Source: Microbacterium sp. oral taxon 186 str. F0373 (lineage in GTDB: Bacteria; Actinomycetota; Actinomycetes; Actinomycetales; Microbacteriaceae). Taken from it: a stretch of 64,000 nucleotides of DNA. The notes below the pieces were generated by a model. That model was not told where the DNA came from. It saw only the letters and a program-made list of their open reading frames with translations, and did no database searches. Of the stretch, positions 1 to 10,546 are shown one piece after another. The stretch is from NCBI RefSeq assembly GCF_000411455.1, contig NZ_KE150457.1, positions 2,010,023 through 2,074,022 on the forward strand. The letters run 5' to 3'. Both the position numbers and the translations under genes were made by a program. Every line of letters starts with the position of its first letter. The first letter of the stretch is position 1.

Positions 1-1
1 G

Positions 2-532
2 GCGCTCTACGTCGGCATCTCGTCGTACGAGCCCGAGCAGACGGCAAAGGCGGCCGCGGTGGCGCGTGAGCTCGGCACACCGCTGATCATCCATCAGCCG
101 TCCTACTCGATCCTCGGGCGATGGATCGAAGACGGCCTGACCGGCGTGCTCCGGGAGGAGGGGATGGGGGCGATCGCCTTCGTGCCGCTCGCGCAGGGCC
201 TGCTCACCGATCGCTATCTCGGCGACGGCACCTCGGCCCGGTCGCAGGAGCGCTCGTCGCTGCCCGGGCGCCGTCTGACCGATACGGCGCTGGAGGGCCT
301 GCGCGCGCTGAACGTGATCGCCCGTGAGCGCGGACAGAGCCTCGCGCAGCTCGCGCTGCAGTGGGTGCTGCGCGACGGCGTGGTGGCCTCGGCGCTCATC
401 GGCGCTTCGCGCCCGCAGCAGCTCGATGAGAACCTCGCGGCCGTGGACGGTCCCGCCTTCGACGCGGAAGAGCTCGAGCGCATCGACGTCATCTCCGCCG
501 GTATCGGCGAGGTGTGGGCGGACGCTTCGTGA
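2..532 (+). CDS. Aldo/keto reductase, C-terminal part (5'-truncated by window)
   Basis: The reading frame is open from the first bases of the window, so the start lies upstream; about 176 codons are visible. The segment LIIHQPSYSILGRW followed by GVLREEGMGAIAFVPLAQGLL matches the second half of the AKR TIM barrel and resembles the YghZ/Kv-beta-type NADPH reductases (L-glyceraldehyde 3-phosphate reductase class). The later IGASRPQQLDENLAA is the usual AKR cofactor-binding segment near the C-terminus. The stop overlaps the ispE start (GTGA), so the two are probably co-transcribed. The catalytic Asp/Tyr/Lys lie outside the window, so substrate cannot be judged; such reductases reduce aldehydes with NADPH in the cytosol. 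Confidence 0.85.
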   Translation, partial: ALYVGISSYEPEQTAKAAAVARELGTPLIIHQPSYSILGRWIEDGLTGVLREEGMGAIAFVPLAQGLLTDRYLGDGTSARSQERSSLPGRRLTDTALEGLRALNVIARERGQSLAQLALQWVLRDGVVASALIGASRPQQLDENLAAVDGPAFDAEELERIDVISAGIGEVWADAS

Positions 533-1470
533 CGACCGCTGCGGCGGCCGGTCGCCGGGTGCACGTGCGTGCGCCCGGCAAGATCAACATCGCCTTCGAC
601 GTCGGTGACGTCCAGCCCGACGGCTACCACGACGTGGCCTCGGTGTATCAGGCGGTGTCCGCGTACGAAGACGTGTGGGCGCGGGTCGCGGACGACTTCA
701 CGCTCACGGTGACCGGCGATCTGGACGTGTCGGGTGTACCCCTCGACGAGTCCAACCTCGCCGTGCGCGCCGCGCGGCGCGTCGCGGAGCGGCTGGGGTG
801 GCGCGGCGGCATCCACCTCGACATTCACAAGGGCGTACCCGTCGCCGGTGGCATGGGCGGAGGCTCGGCGGATGCCGCGGCGGCTCTCGTGGCCGTCAAC
901 GAGCTGCTCGGCGGAGCTCTCACGACCCTCGAACTGCAAGAACTCGCGGCGCCCCTGGGCGCGGACGTGCCGTTCGCGGTGCTCGGGGGGACGGCCATCG
1001 GCACGGGGCGCGGCGACGAGCTCGCTCCGGCGCTGGCACGGGGCCGCTTCGACTGGGTGCTCGTGACGAGTGAGGACGGACTGTCGACCCCCGCGGTGTA
1101 CCGGGAACTGGACCGGTTGAGAGAGCTGCCCGACATCGCGCCGGCCCACGGTGTCCCCGCCGCCGACCCCGTCGTGATGCAGGCGCTGCGTGCGGGCGAT
1201 CCCGCCGCACTCGCCGCGGCCGTCCGCAACGACCTGCAGGACGCCGCCCTCTCGCTGCGGCCGTCGCTGGCCGAGACGCTGCGCGCAGGTCACCGCGCGG
1301 GTGCGCTGGCAGGGCTCGTCTCGGGGTCCGGGCCGACCGTCGCCTTCCTCGCCGCCGATGAGCGCGGGGCGTCGGCGCTGGCGTCCGAACTCGCCGCTTC
1401 GGCGGCGCCGGGATCGCGTGTGCTGCACGTGCACGGACCCGTCCCCGGCGCGCGCGTGATCACCTCCTGA
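529..1470 (+). CDS. ispE: 4-diphosphocytidyl-2-C-methyl-D-erythritol kinase (IspE)
   Basis: GHMP-family kinase of the non-mevalonate (MEP) isoprenoid pathway; it phosphorylates the 2-hydroxyl of CDP-methylerythritol with ATP. Visible motifs are the N-terminal APGKINIAFDVG, the ATP loop PVAGGMGGGSADAA at about residues 104-117 and the C-terminal SGSGPTVAFL. The length of 313 residues is usual. I chose the GTG that overlaps the upstream stop as GTGA; another in-frame GTG lies 15 nt earlier. A following acetyltransferase and ABC-F ATPase run in the same direction, an arrangement common in actinobacteria where ispE sits beside an ABC-F gene. Nothing appears degraded. Confidence 0.95.
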   Translation: MTTAAAAGRRVHVRAPGKINIAFDVGDVQPDGYHDVASVYQAVSAYEDVWARVADDFTLTVTGDLDVSGVPLDESNLAVRAARRVAERLGWRGGIHLDIHKGVPVAGGMGGGSADAAAALVAVNELLGGALTTLELQELAAPLGADVPFAVLGGTAIGTGRGDELAPALARGRFDWVLVTSEDGLSTPAVYRELDRLRELPDIAPAHGVPAADPVVMQALRAGDPAALAAAVRNDLQDAALSLRPSLAETLRAGHRAGALAGLVSGSGPTVAFLAADERGASALASELAASAAPGSRVLHVHGPVPGARVITS

Positions 1471-1534
1471 CCATTGCGTGTCTGCCGCATCGGGCAGACA
1501 CCGACCGAAGAGCGTCCTCACGAACGGAGACCGC

Positions 1535-2845
1535 GTGTCCGATCGCCACCCTCACCACGATGCGTCGCTGGACCGCACCATGACAGACGATCTCGCCGGC
1601 CGCGGGCTCGTCGTGCGTCGGGTCGACGATGCGCTGCGCACCGAGACCGACCCCTGGTTGGAGGCCGTCTCCCGCGGCTTCCTGGGCGGTGAGCGCACCG
1701 ACGTGCAGCGTGATGCGTTCTTCGCGCACACGGCGTACCGGCGCAAGATCGGCGTGTTCGATGAGACCGCGCCCCAGCCGGACGTGCCGGTGGCGACCTT
1801 CGCCTCGTGGGCGGCCGAGCTGACCCTTCCCGGAGGGACCGTTGCGGCCTGTGCGATCAGCTCGGTGACCGTCGCCCCCACCCATCGCCGCCGCGGCATC
1901 CTGCGCTCGGTGATGACGGGGGAGCTGCGTACCGCCGTGGAGCGCGGGCTTCCCGTCGCGATCCTCACCGTGAGCGAGTCGACGATCTACGGCCGTTTCG
2001 GCTTCGCGCCGGCCGCGCTCGCCGCGCAGTGGACGATCGACGCCCGTCGGGCGCGGTGGGTGGGCCCCGACGCGCCGGGACGCATCGACTTCGTCACTCG
2101 CGCGCAGGGGCGTGAGATCGCTGCGGCGCTGCACGAGCGCGTGCGCGCGCAGACGCCGGGTGAGATCGACATGCCCGGTGGGCACTGGGACCGCTTCTTC
2201 GGCACCCGACCCGACGTCGAGAAGGCCGAGGAGCTGCGGGCAGTCCAGTACCGCTCCGCAACGGGAGACGTCGACGGCGTCGCCCTGTACAAGGTCACGG
2301 AGAACGAGCACGACTTCGCGGCGTCCACTGTCGATGTCCTGTTGCTGGTCGCGGCGACCGACGAGGCGTACGCGGGGCTGTGGCGCTTCCTGCTGACGAT
2401 GGACCTCATCGCCACGGTGCGCGCCGGCGAACTGTCGGTCGACGAGCCGCTGTGGTGGATGATCGCCGACCAGCGGGCCGCGACCGTCACCGTGCGCGAC
2501 CACCACTACACGCGGATCCTCGATGTACCGGCCGCCCTGTCGGCGCGCACCTACGACGTCGCCGACACGGTCGTGCTCGACGTCGCCGATCCGCTGGGCA
2601 TCGCCTCCGGGGTGTTCCTGCTGACGACGGATGCCGACGGCACCGCCGCGGTGGAGCTGGTCGACGAGCCGCCGGTCGGCGTGCCGACGGTCACGCTCGG
2701 GGTGGCCGAGCTGTCCGCGCTGCTGCTGGGCGGCGTGTCGCCCGTGACGCTGGCGCGCGCGGGCCGTCTGGTCGCCGACGACGCCCCCGCGCTCGCACGG
2801 CTGTTCGCCTCCACGGTGCCGCCGCGGCTGAGCTTCTGGTACTGA
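1535..2845 (+). CDS. Eis-like GNAT N-acetyltransferase
   Basis: Predicted cytosolic acetyl-CoA-dependent acetyltransferase of the Eis (enhanced intracellular survival) family, 436 residues, with an N-terminal GNAT domain, a second GNAT-like domain and an SCP2-like C-terminal domain as is known for the family. Residues from about 108 read SSVTVAPTHRRRGILRSVM, the acetyl-CoA loop, and are followed by IYGRFGFAPA, which corresponds to the YGRFG segment carrying the catalytic Tyr of Eis. The chain ends in an aromatic residue (FWY), in line with the Eis use of its C-terminal carboxylate. The GTG start was chosen because GGAG lies 5 nt upstream; an internal ATG at 1580 lacks such a site. The acceptor (aminoglycoside, polyamine or protein lysine) cannot be told from sequence. 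Confidence 0.85.
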   Translation: MSDRHPHHDASLDRTMTDDLAGRGLVVRRVDDALRTETDPWLEAVSRGFLGGERTDVQRDAFFAHTAYRRKIGVFDETAPQPDVPVATFASWAAELTLPGGTVAACAISSVTVAPTHRRRGILRSVMTGELRTAVERGLPVAILTVSESTIYGRFGFAPAALAAQWTIDARRARWVGPDAPGRIDFVTRAQGREIAAALHERVRAQTPGEIDMPGGHWDRFFGTRPDVEKAEELRAVQYRSATGDVDGVALYKVTENEHDFAASTVDVLLLVAATDEAYAGLWRFLLTMDLIATVRAGELSVDEPLWWMIADQRAATVTVRDHHYTRILDVPAALSARTYDVADTVVLDVADPLGIASGVFLLTTDADGTAAVELVDEPPVGVPTVTLGVAELSALLLGGVSPVTLARAGRLVADDAPALARLFASTVPPRLSFWY

Positions 2846-2878
2846 GCGCCGGGACCTCTCGCGTAGCCTGGAGCGGAT

Positions 2879-4675
2879 ATGGCGCATCTGCTCGGGGCTG
2901 AGGGCCTCCACCTGGAATTCCCCACGAAGGTCGTCTTCGACGGCGTCTCTCTCGGCGTCGACGAGGGGGATCGCATCGGCATCGTCGGCCGCAACGGCGA
3001 CGGCAAGTCGAGTCTGATGGCGATGCTCGCGGGGCGTCTGGAGCCGGATGCCGGTCGCGTCACCGTGCGCGGCGGGGTGCGCGTGGGCGTGCTCGATCAG
3101 GGCGACACGCTCGACGACGCCCTCACGATCGCCCAGAGCGTCGTCGGCGACCGCGCCGAGCACGACTGGGCGGGCGATGCCGGCGTCCGCGACGTGATCT
3201 CCGGCCTGGTCGGCGACCTCGACTGGGACGGCCCCGTGGTCGGTCTCTCGGGCGGGCAGCGCCGGCGCGTGGCGCTCGCGCGACTGCTCGTCGGAGACTG
3301 GGACGTGCTGGCGCTCGACGAGCCCACGAACCACCTCGATGTCGAAGCGGTGGCCTGGCTCGCCGCGCACCTCACGCGGCGCTGGTCGGCATCCCAGGGT
3401 GCGCTCCTGGTCGTCACCCACGATCGGTGGTTCCTGGACGAGGTCTGCACCAAGACGTGGGAGGTGCACGACCGCATCGTCGAGCCGTTCGAGGGCGGCT
3501 ACGCGGCCTACGTGCTGCAGCGCGTCGAGCGCGACCGCCAGTCGGCCGTGATCGAGCAGCGTCGACAGAACCTCGCTCGCAAAGAGCTCGCGTGGCTGCG
3601 CCGCGGCGCGCCGGCGCGCACCAGCAAGCCGCGGTTCCGCATCGAGGCGGCCAATGAACTCATCGCTGACGTCCCCGAGATCCGCGACAAGGTGCAGTTG
3701 CAGTCGCTCGCCGTGTCCCGGTTGGGCAAGGACGTCGTCGACCTGCTCGACGCCGGCGTGACTTACGGCGATCGACTGGTGCTGCAGGACGTCGAGTGGC
3801 GCATCGCGCCGGGGGAGCGCACCGGCATCCTCGGCGTCAACGGCGCCGGCAAGTCCACGCTCCTCGGTCTCATCGCCGGCACGGTCGAGCCCACCCACGG
3901 TCGGGTCAAGCGCGGAAAGACCGTGAAGGTCGCGACGCTCACGCAGCGGATGGACGAGCTCGACCAATACCTGGACGATCCGGTGCGCGTGGTCATCTCG
4001 GGCCTGCGCACGAGCTACACGATCGGGACGGGCTCCAAGGCGGCCGAACTCACGCCGGGCCAGCTGCTGGAGCGCATGGGCTTCAGCTCGGCGCAGCTGT
4101 CGACGCCCGTGAAGGATCTGTCCGGTGGTCAGCAGCGTCGGCTGCAGCTGCTGCTGATCCTGCTCGATCAGCCCAACGTGCTGATCCTCGATGAGCCGAC
4201 CAACGATCTCGACACCGACATGCTGGCCGCGATCGAGGACCTCCTCGACTCGTGGGCGGGGACGCTCCTGGTGGTCAGCCACGACCGCTACTTCCTCGAG
4301 CGGGTCACCGATCAGCAGTACGCCGTGATGAGCGGGCGCCTACGGCACCTGCCGGGAGGAATCGACGAGTACCTGAGGCTCCGCGCCGCCCAGCGCGATC
4401 AGCCGGCGGCGCCGGTCGCGGCGACGTCGGAGGGTGACAGTGGTCCGGCGTTGGCCGGTGCCGACCTCCGCGCGGCGCAGAAGGAGCTGGCGGCGGCGGA
4501 GCGGCGGATCCAGAAACTGACGGCCCAGGTGGATGCCGCCCGCACCGCCCTTGCCGACCACGACCAGTCCGACTATGCGGGGCTGGGCGAGAAGATGCGC
4601 GCGATCGGCGAGCTCGAGGCAGAGATCGCTGCGCTGGAGGAGCGCTGGTTCGAGCTCTCCGAGCTCATCGGCTGA
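2879..4675 (+). CDS. ABC-F family ATPase (Uup/EttA type)
   Basis: Soluble protein with two ABC ATPase domains and no membrane segments, 598 residues. The first domain has GRNGDGKSS at about 37-45, LSGGQRRR near 124 and LALDEPTNHLD near 148. The second has GVNGAGKST near 319, LSGGQQRR near 421 and LILDEPTNDLD near 440. The last 80 residues are rich in Ala, Glu, Lys and Arg and form the coiled-coil tail typical of Uup. ABC-F proteins act on ribosomes (translation factors or antibiotic protection); Uup-type members are housekeeping. One oddity: the first Walker A has Asp where Ala/Cys/Ser is usual (GDGKSS). GGAG sits upstream of the ATG. A role in drug resistance is possible but not indicated. 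Confidence 0.93.
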   Translation: MAHLLGAEGLHLEFPTKVVFDGVSLGVDEGDRIGIVGRNGDGKSSLMAMLAGRLEPDAGRVTVRGGVRVGVLDQGDTLDDALTIAQSVVGDRAEHDWAGDAGVRDVISGLVGDLDWDGPVVGLSGGQRRRVALARLLVGDWDVLALDEPTNHLDVEAVAWLAAHLTRRWSASQGALLVVTHDRWFLDEVCTKTWEVHDRIVEPFEGGYAAYVLQRVERDRQSAVIEQRRQNLARKELAWLRRGAPARTSKPRFRIEAANELIADVPEIRDKVQLQSLAVSRLGKDVVDLLDAGVTYGDRLVLQDVEWRIAPGERTGILGVNGAGKSTLLGLIAGTVEPTHGRVKRGKTVKVATLTQRMDELDQYLDDPVRVVISGLRTSYTIGTGSKAAELTPGQLLERMGFSSAQLSTPVKDLSGGQQRRLQLLLILLDQPNVLILDEPTNDLDTDMLAAIEDLLDSWAGTLLVVSHDRYFLERVTDQQYAVMSGRLRHLPGGIDEYLRLRAAQRDQPAAPVAATSEGDSGPALAGADLRAAQKELAAAERRIQKLTAQVDAARTALADHDQSDYAGLGEKMRAIGELEAEIAALEERWFELSELIG

Positions 4676-4683
4676 GCCGGCTG

Positions 4684-5181
4684 TCAGGAGTCGAAGCCCA
4701 GCGACAGCTTTCGCAGCAGGCCCGCGAGTCGCTCGCGATCGGAGCGTGACAGCACGCTGAGCAGCAGGGCTTCGGCGTCGACGAGGCGTGTGATCGCGGC
4801 ATCCACGCGGGTCTTGCCCTCGTCGGTGATCGTCACCAGAACGCTGCGTCCGTCACCGGGATCGGCCTCGCGGCGCACCAGGCGGCGTCCGACGAGGCGA
4901 TCGATGCGGTTCGTCATCGTGCCGCTGGAGACCAGCGTCTGCTGCAGCAGCTGCTTGGGACTGAGCTGGTAGGGCTCGCCGGCCCGTCGCAGTGCCGACA
5001 GCACGTCCCACTCCCAGGGTTCGAGGTCGCTGCGACGAAACGCCTCGCGTCGCGCCCGGTCGAGATGACGCGACAGGCGATCCACCCGCGAGAGCACCTC
5101 CAGCGGCGAGAAGTCGAGATCCGGCCGCTGGGCGCCCCACGCGCCGACGATGCGGTCGACTTCGTCGTGCTCGGTGGACAT
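4684..5181 (-). CDS. MarR-family transcriptional regulator
   Basis: A 165-residue winged-helix regulator. The central part (LEPWEWDVLSALRRAG, then SPKQLLQQTLVSSGTMTNRIDRL and VRREADPGDGRSVLVTITDEG) gives the MarR recognition helix and the DGR wing. It is convergent with the ABC-F gene and divergent from the CoA-disulfide reductase cassette; the shared intergenic space holds the CsoR/CstR-type palindrome. No Cys residues are visible, so redox sensing through thiols is unlikely; a small-ligand sensor is more likely. Its target is unknown, but the divergent cassette and itself are candidates. Confidence 0.92.
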   Translation of the reverse strand: MSTEHDEVDRIVGAWGAQRPDLDFSPLEVLSRVDRLSRHLDRARREAFRRSDLEPWEWDVLSALRRAGEPYQLSPKQLLQQTLVSSGTMTNRIDRLVGRRLVRREADPGDGRSVLVTITDEGKTRVDAAITRLVDAEALLLSVLSRSDRERLAGLLRKLSLGFDS

Positions 5182-5222
5182 GCCTCCATTATCGTCACGG
5201 CGGCGCTCGGAGTTGCGTCAAA

Positions 5223-5238
5223 ATACCCCAGGGGGTAT
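5223..5238. promoter_or_regulatory. CsoR/CstR-type operator
   Basis: ATACCCC-AG-GGGGTAT is a perfect 7+7 bp inverted repeat with a 2-bp centre. This pattern (ATACCC...GGGTAT) is the known operator type of the CsoR/CstR/RcnR repressor family. It lies 31 nt before the CoA-disulfide reductase start, where it would overlap the promoter, and the matching repressor gene is the third gene of the same unit, giving a self-contained autoregulated cassette. It could also affect the divergent MarR gene, whose start is 41 bp away. Confidence 0.8.
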
Positions 5239-5269
5239 CGTATGAGCACGCGTTCGAGAAGGAGAACAG

Positions 5270-7478
<2,209 letters not shown>

Positions 7479-7551
7479 GCACGGCGATGCGGTCATCCGG
7501 GGTCGGGACTGGCAGACTGGAGCGGCACACCCGCCGTCTCGTGGGGTGCGG

Positions 7552-7623
7552 TCCGCCGTAGTGTAACGGCAGCACGACAGCCTTTGGAGCTGTGAGGTTC
7601 AGGTTCGAATCCTGGCGGCGGAG
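7552..7623 (+). tRNA. tRNA-Gln (anticodon TTG)
   Basis: Cloverleaf read by eye. The acceptor stem TCCGCCG (7552-7558) pairs with CGGCGGA (7616-7622), with discriminator G at 7623. The anticodon stem ACAGC/GCTGT encloses the loop CTTTGGA, giving TTG. The T loop is TTCGAAT in a CAGG/CCTG stem. No CCA is encoded. The glmU ATG begins only one base after the discriminator. Confidence 0.93.
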
Positions 7624-7624
7624 C

Positions 7625-9097
7625 ATGACAGAGAACAGGTTGGATGCGTCCCTCGCCGTCGTGATCCTCGCCGCGGGGCAGGGTACGCGGATGCGCTCGT
7701 CGCTGCCGAAGGTGCTGCACCGCATCGGGGGCCGCCCCCTCGTCGGGCACGTTCTCGACACGGCGCGCGACCTGTCGCCCGCCCACGTTCTCGTCGTCGT
7801 CCGGCACGAAAGGGATCTCGTCGCCGATGCGGTGACCGGTATCTCGCCCGAGGTCGTCGTGGTCGACCAGGACGAGATCCCGGGCACGGGTCGCGCCGTC
7901 GAAGTCGCCCTGGACGCCGTCCCCGATTTCGACGGCGACGTGCTGGTGCTTTCCGGTGACGTCCCCCTGCTCGATGCCGAGACGCTGAGCGCCCTCATCC
8001 GAGACCACCGCTCGTCCCGGGCTGCGATCACACTGCTGTCGGCCGTGCTCGACGACGCGACCGGCTACGGCCGTGTCGTGCGCGCCACCAACGGCGGCGT
8101 GGAGCGCATCGTCGAGCAGAAGGACGCCACGGCCGCGGAAGCGGCGATCACCGAGATCAACGCGGGCGTCTACGTCTTCCAGGCGGAGATGTTGCGTTCG
8201 CAGCTGGCGCGTGTGGGCACCCAGAACGCGCAGGGCGAGAAGTATCTGACCGACGTCGTGGGCCTGGCCCGCACCGCGGGGCTCGCCGTCACGGCATCCG
8301 TCGTCTCCGACGTCTCGCTGACGCTCGGCGTCAACGATCGCGCGCAGCTCGCCGAGGCCGGGCGCCTGCTCAACGCGCGCACCGTGCGCCGGTGGCAACT
8401 CGACGGCGTCACGATTCAGGATCCGGCGACGACCTGGATCGATGTCACCGCGACCCTCGCGCCCGACGTGACGGTGTTGCCCAACACTCACATCCTGCGC
8501 GCCACCGCCGTGGCTGCCGGCGCCACGATCGGACCCGACACGACGCTGGAGGACTGCGAGGTGGGCGAGAACGCCGTCGTCCGCCGCACTGATGCGACTC
8601 TCGCCGTCATCGGGGCGGGCGCCTCGGTCGGACCGTTCGCCTATCTGCGGCCGGGTACCGTGCTGGCCGACGGAGGCAAGATCGGAACGTTCGTGGAGAC
8701 GAAGAACTCCACCATCGGCGCAGGCAGCAAGGTTCCCCACCTGTCCTACATCGGCGACACGACGATCGGACGTGGCGTCAACCTCGGCGCCGGCGCGATC
8801 ACCGCGAACTACGACGACATCGCCAAGCATCGCACCGAGATCGGTGACGAGGTGCACTCCGGCTCGCACAACGTCTTCGTCGCGCCCGTTAGGATCGGAG
8901 ATGGCGCCAAGACCGGTGCCGGTGCGGTGATCCGGAAGGACGTCCCGCCCGGAGCTCTCGCCTTGAGCGTTGCCCCCCAGCGCAACGTCGAGGGGTGGGT
9001 CGAGAACCACCGACCGGGAACGGCCGCGGCCGCGGCTGCCGCACGTTCCCGCACTGCACAGGAAGCGGACCATGGCGCGCAAGAAGCACACGGTTGA
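7625..9097 (+). CDS. glmU: Bifunctional GlmU (GlcNAc-1-P uridyltransferase / GlcN-1-P acetyltransferase)
   Basis: Makes UDP-N-acetylglucosamine for peptidoglycan in two steps: acetylation of glucosamine-1-phosphate and uridylyl transfer. The N-terminal domain shows LAAGQGTRMRSSLPK at about 14-28; the C-terminal half is a left-handed beta-helix of hexapeptide repeats, with YIGDTTIGRGVNLGAGAITANYD near 380-400. Length 490 residues, with an Ala/Arg-rich tail. The ATG lies directly behind the tRNA-Gln 3' end, leaving no separate ribosome site; GGAG of the tRNA 3' end is only 1 nt from the ATG. The 3' end overlaps prs by 26 nt. All domains look intact. Confidence 0.95.
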   Translation: MTENRLDASLAVVILAAGQGTRMRSSLPKVLHRIGGRPLVGHVLDTARDLSPAHVLVVVRHERDLVADAVTGISPEVVVVDQDEIPGTGRAVEVALDAVPDFDGDVLVLSGDVPLLDAETLSALIRDHRSSRAAITLLSAVLDDATGYGRVVRATNGGVERIVEQKDATAAEAAITEINAGVYVFQAEMLRSQLARVGTQNAQGEKYLTDVVGLARTAGLAVTASVVSDVSLTLGVNDRAQLAEAGRLLNARTVRRWQLDGVTIQDPATTWIDVTATLAPDVTVLPNTHILRATAVAAGATIGPDTTLEDCEVGENAVVRRTDATLAVIGAGASVGPFAYLRPGTVLADGGKIGTFVETKNSTIGAGSKVPHLSYIGDTTIGRGVNLGAGAITANYDDIAKHRTEIGDEVHSGSHNVFVAPVRIGDGAKTGAGAVIRKDVPPGALALSVAPQRNVEGWVENHRPGTAAAAAAARSRTAQEADHGAQEAHG

Positions 9098-10106
9098 CCT
9101 GGACGTCGAGCGCGGGATCGCCCCCGGACTCGTCGCCAAGACCAAGAAGCGTCTGGTCGTCGCCAGCGGCAGCTCGCATCCGACCCTGTCGCATGACGTC
9201 GCCCAGGCGCTCGGCACCGAGCTGGTGCCCACCGAGCACCGCACCTTCGCGTCCGGCGAGATCCTGACCCGCTTCGAGGTGTCGATCCGCGGCTGCGACG
9301 CGTTCATCATCCAGTCCTTCGGGCCCCCGGTGAACGAGTGGCTCATGGAGCTGCTGATCATGCTGGATGCCGCCAAGCGCGCCTCCGCGAAGCGCATCAC
9401 CGTCGTGGCTCCGTACTACCCGTATTCGCGGCAGGACAAGAAGGGGCGCGGCCGCGAGCCGATCAGCGCTCGCCTCGTCGCCGATCTGCTGAAGACGGCC
9501 GGCGCCGACCGCGTCATGAGCGTCGACCTGCACGCCGCTCAGATCCAGGGGTTCTTCGACGGTCCCGTCGATCACCTGTTCGCCAAGCCCGTGCTGCTCG
9601 ACTACTTCCAGAAGAGCCTGTCGGTCGAAGACCGTGCCAAGCTCACGGTCGTCTCGCCCGACACCGGTCGCGTGCGTGTCGCCGACCAGTGGTCCGACTC
9701 GCTCGGGGCGCCCCTCGCGATCATCCACAAGCGCCGCGACCCGAACGTCGCGAACCAGGTGACCGTCAACGAGATCGTGGGGCACGTCGATGGCCGCGTG
9801 TGCCTCCTCGTCGACGACATGATCGACACCGGCGGCACGATCGTGAAGGCGGCTCAGGCGCTGAAGGCCAACGGCGCCGAGCGGGTCATCGTCGCGGCGA
9901 CGCACGCGGTGTTCAGCGCGCCGGCCACCGAGCGTCTGCAGGATGCCGCGATCGACGAGGTCGTCGTCACCGACACGATCCCTCTGCCGTCCGAGAAGCG
10001 CTTCCCGGGGCTCACGATCCTTCCCATCGCTCCGCTGCTCGCGCGCGCGATCAAAGAGGTCTTCGAGGACGGCTCCGTCACGAGCATGTTCGACGGCGCC
10101 GCCTGA
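9072..10106 (+). CDS. prs: Ribose-phosphate pyrophosphokinase (PRPP synthetase)
   Basis: Cytosolic enzyme making PRPP from ribose 5-phosphate and ATP for nucleotide, His and Trp synthesis. YYPYSRQDKKGRGREPIS is the ATP-binding flexible loop region, VDLHAAQIQGFFDGPVDH the class I signature and LVDDMIDTGGTIVKAA the PRPP loop. At 344 residues it is longer than the usual 315-325 because of an N-terminal extension before RLVVASGSSH. GGAAG precedes the ATG inside the glmU end, so the two are translationally linked, the usual glmU-prs pairing. Confidence 0.95.
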   Translation: MARKKHTVDLDVERGIAPGLVAKTKKRLVVASGSSHPTLSHDVAQALGTELVPTEHRTFASGEILTRFEVSIRGCDAFIIQSFGPPVNEWLMELLIMLDAAKRASAKRITVVAPYYPYSRQDKKGRGREPISARLVADLLKTAGADRVMSVDLHAAQIQGFFDGPVDHLFAKPVLLDYFQKSLSVEDRAKLTVVSPDTGRVRVADQWSDSLGAPLAIIHKRRDPNVANQVTVNEIVGHVDGRVCLLVDDMIDTGGTIVKAAQALKANGAERVIVAATHAVFSAPATERLQDAAIDEVVVTDTIPLPSEKRFPGLTILPIAPLLARAIKEVFEDGSVTSMFDGAA

Positions 10107-10109
10107 GCC

Positions 10110-10132
10110 CGCCGCCCCCGGTCGCGGCGGCG
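10110..10132. terminator. GC-rich hairpin after prs
   Basis: CGCCGCC and GGCGGCG form a 7-bp stem with a 9-nt loop just after the prs stop. There is no T-run, so it is only a possible terminator. Confidence 0.35.
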
Positions 10133-10201
10133 TGAGCGTCGCCGGACGTCATCCTGGCGATCGCACCCGCGGCGGCGAAGCGCGCCTCCTCGGATCGCGG
10201 T

Positions 10202-10474
10202 ATGAGCGCCCACGCTGCTGCCGACGTCGAACTCACCGTTGCCGCCCCGCACGCCGCTGACGTCGCGGAGGTTCGCCGCCTGCTTCGCGTCGGAGAGGAC
10301 GGCCTGACGGCGGACGACGCGCGAGCCCGACATGCTGTCACCGGGCCCAACCTTCTGCCTGAGCCGAAGCGCCGTGTTCCTCGCGGTAGAGGTGTTCAAG
10401 GCGCTGCGCAGCCGCCCGGTTCTCAATGCGAATGCATAGGAAAACGCAGGGGTCTCGTCCGAGCGCGCCGCTAG
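10202..10474 (+). pseudogene. Remnant of a P-type cation ATPase N-terminus
   Basis: The 440-bp gap between prs and the FMN-binding gene holds an open frame whose first 57 residues resemble the cation-ATPase N-terminal domain (EVRRLLRVGEDGLTADDARARH, then TGPNLLPEPKRR). After that the frame becomes Arg/Gly-rich and meets no transmembrane or DKTGT phosphorylation segment. A normal P-type ATPase has over 800 residues, so this is a decayed 5' fragment. No ribosome site is evident. Beyond it (10475-10546) lie only a small inverted repeat, GATGCG (10493) with CGCATC (10507) around a run of C, and the AAGGAGG of the next gene. Confidence 0.6.
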
Positions 10475-10546
10475 CGTGGAAAGCGCCATCGCGATGCGTC
10501 CCCCCCCGCATCTGAAGCGGCAGGGCACGACAGAAGGAGGACCATC

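Noticed and set aside
1460..4282. Very long open frame on the minus strand opposite the acetyltransferase and ABC-F genes
   Set aside because: It is antisense to two well-supported genes, rich in Arg/His/Asp/Gly from GC-skewed shadow reading, and shows no family motif.
9098..10135. Arg-rich plus-strand frame over prs (9338-10135)
   Set aside because: A +1 shadow of prs with low-complexity composition.
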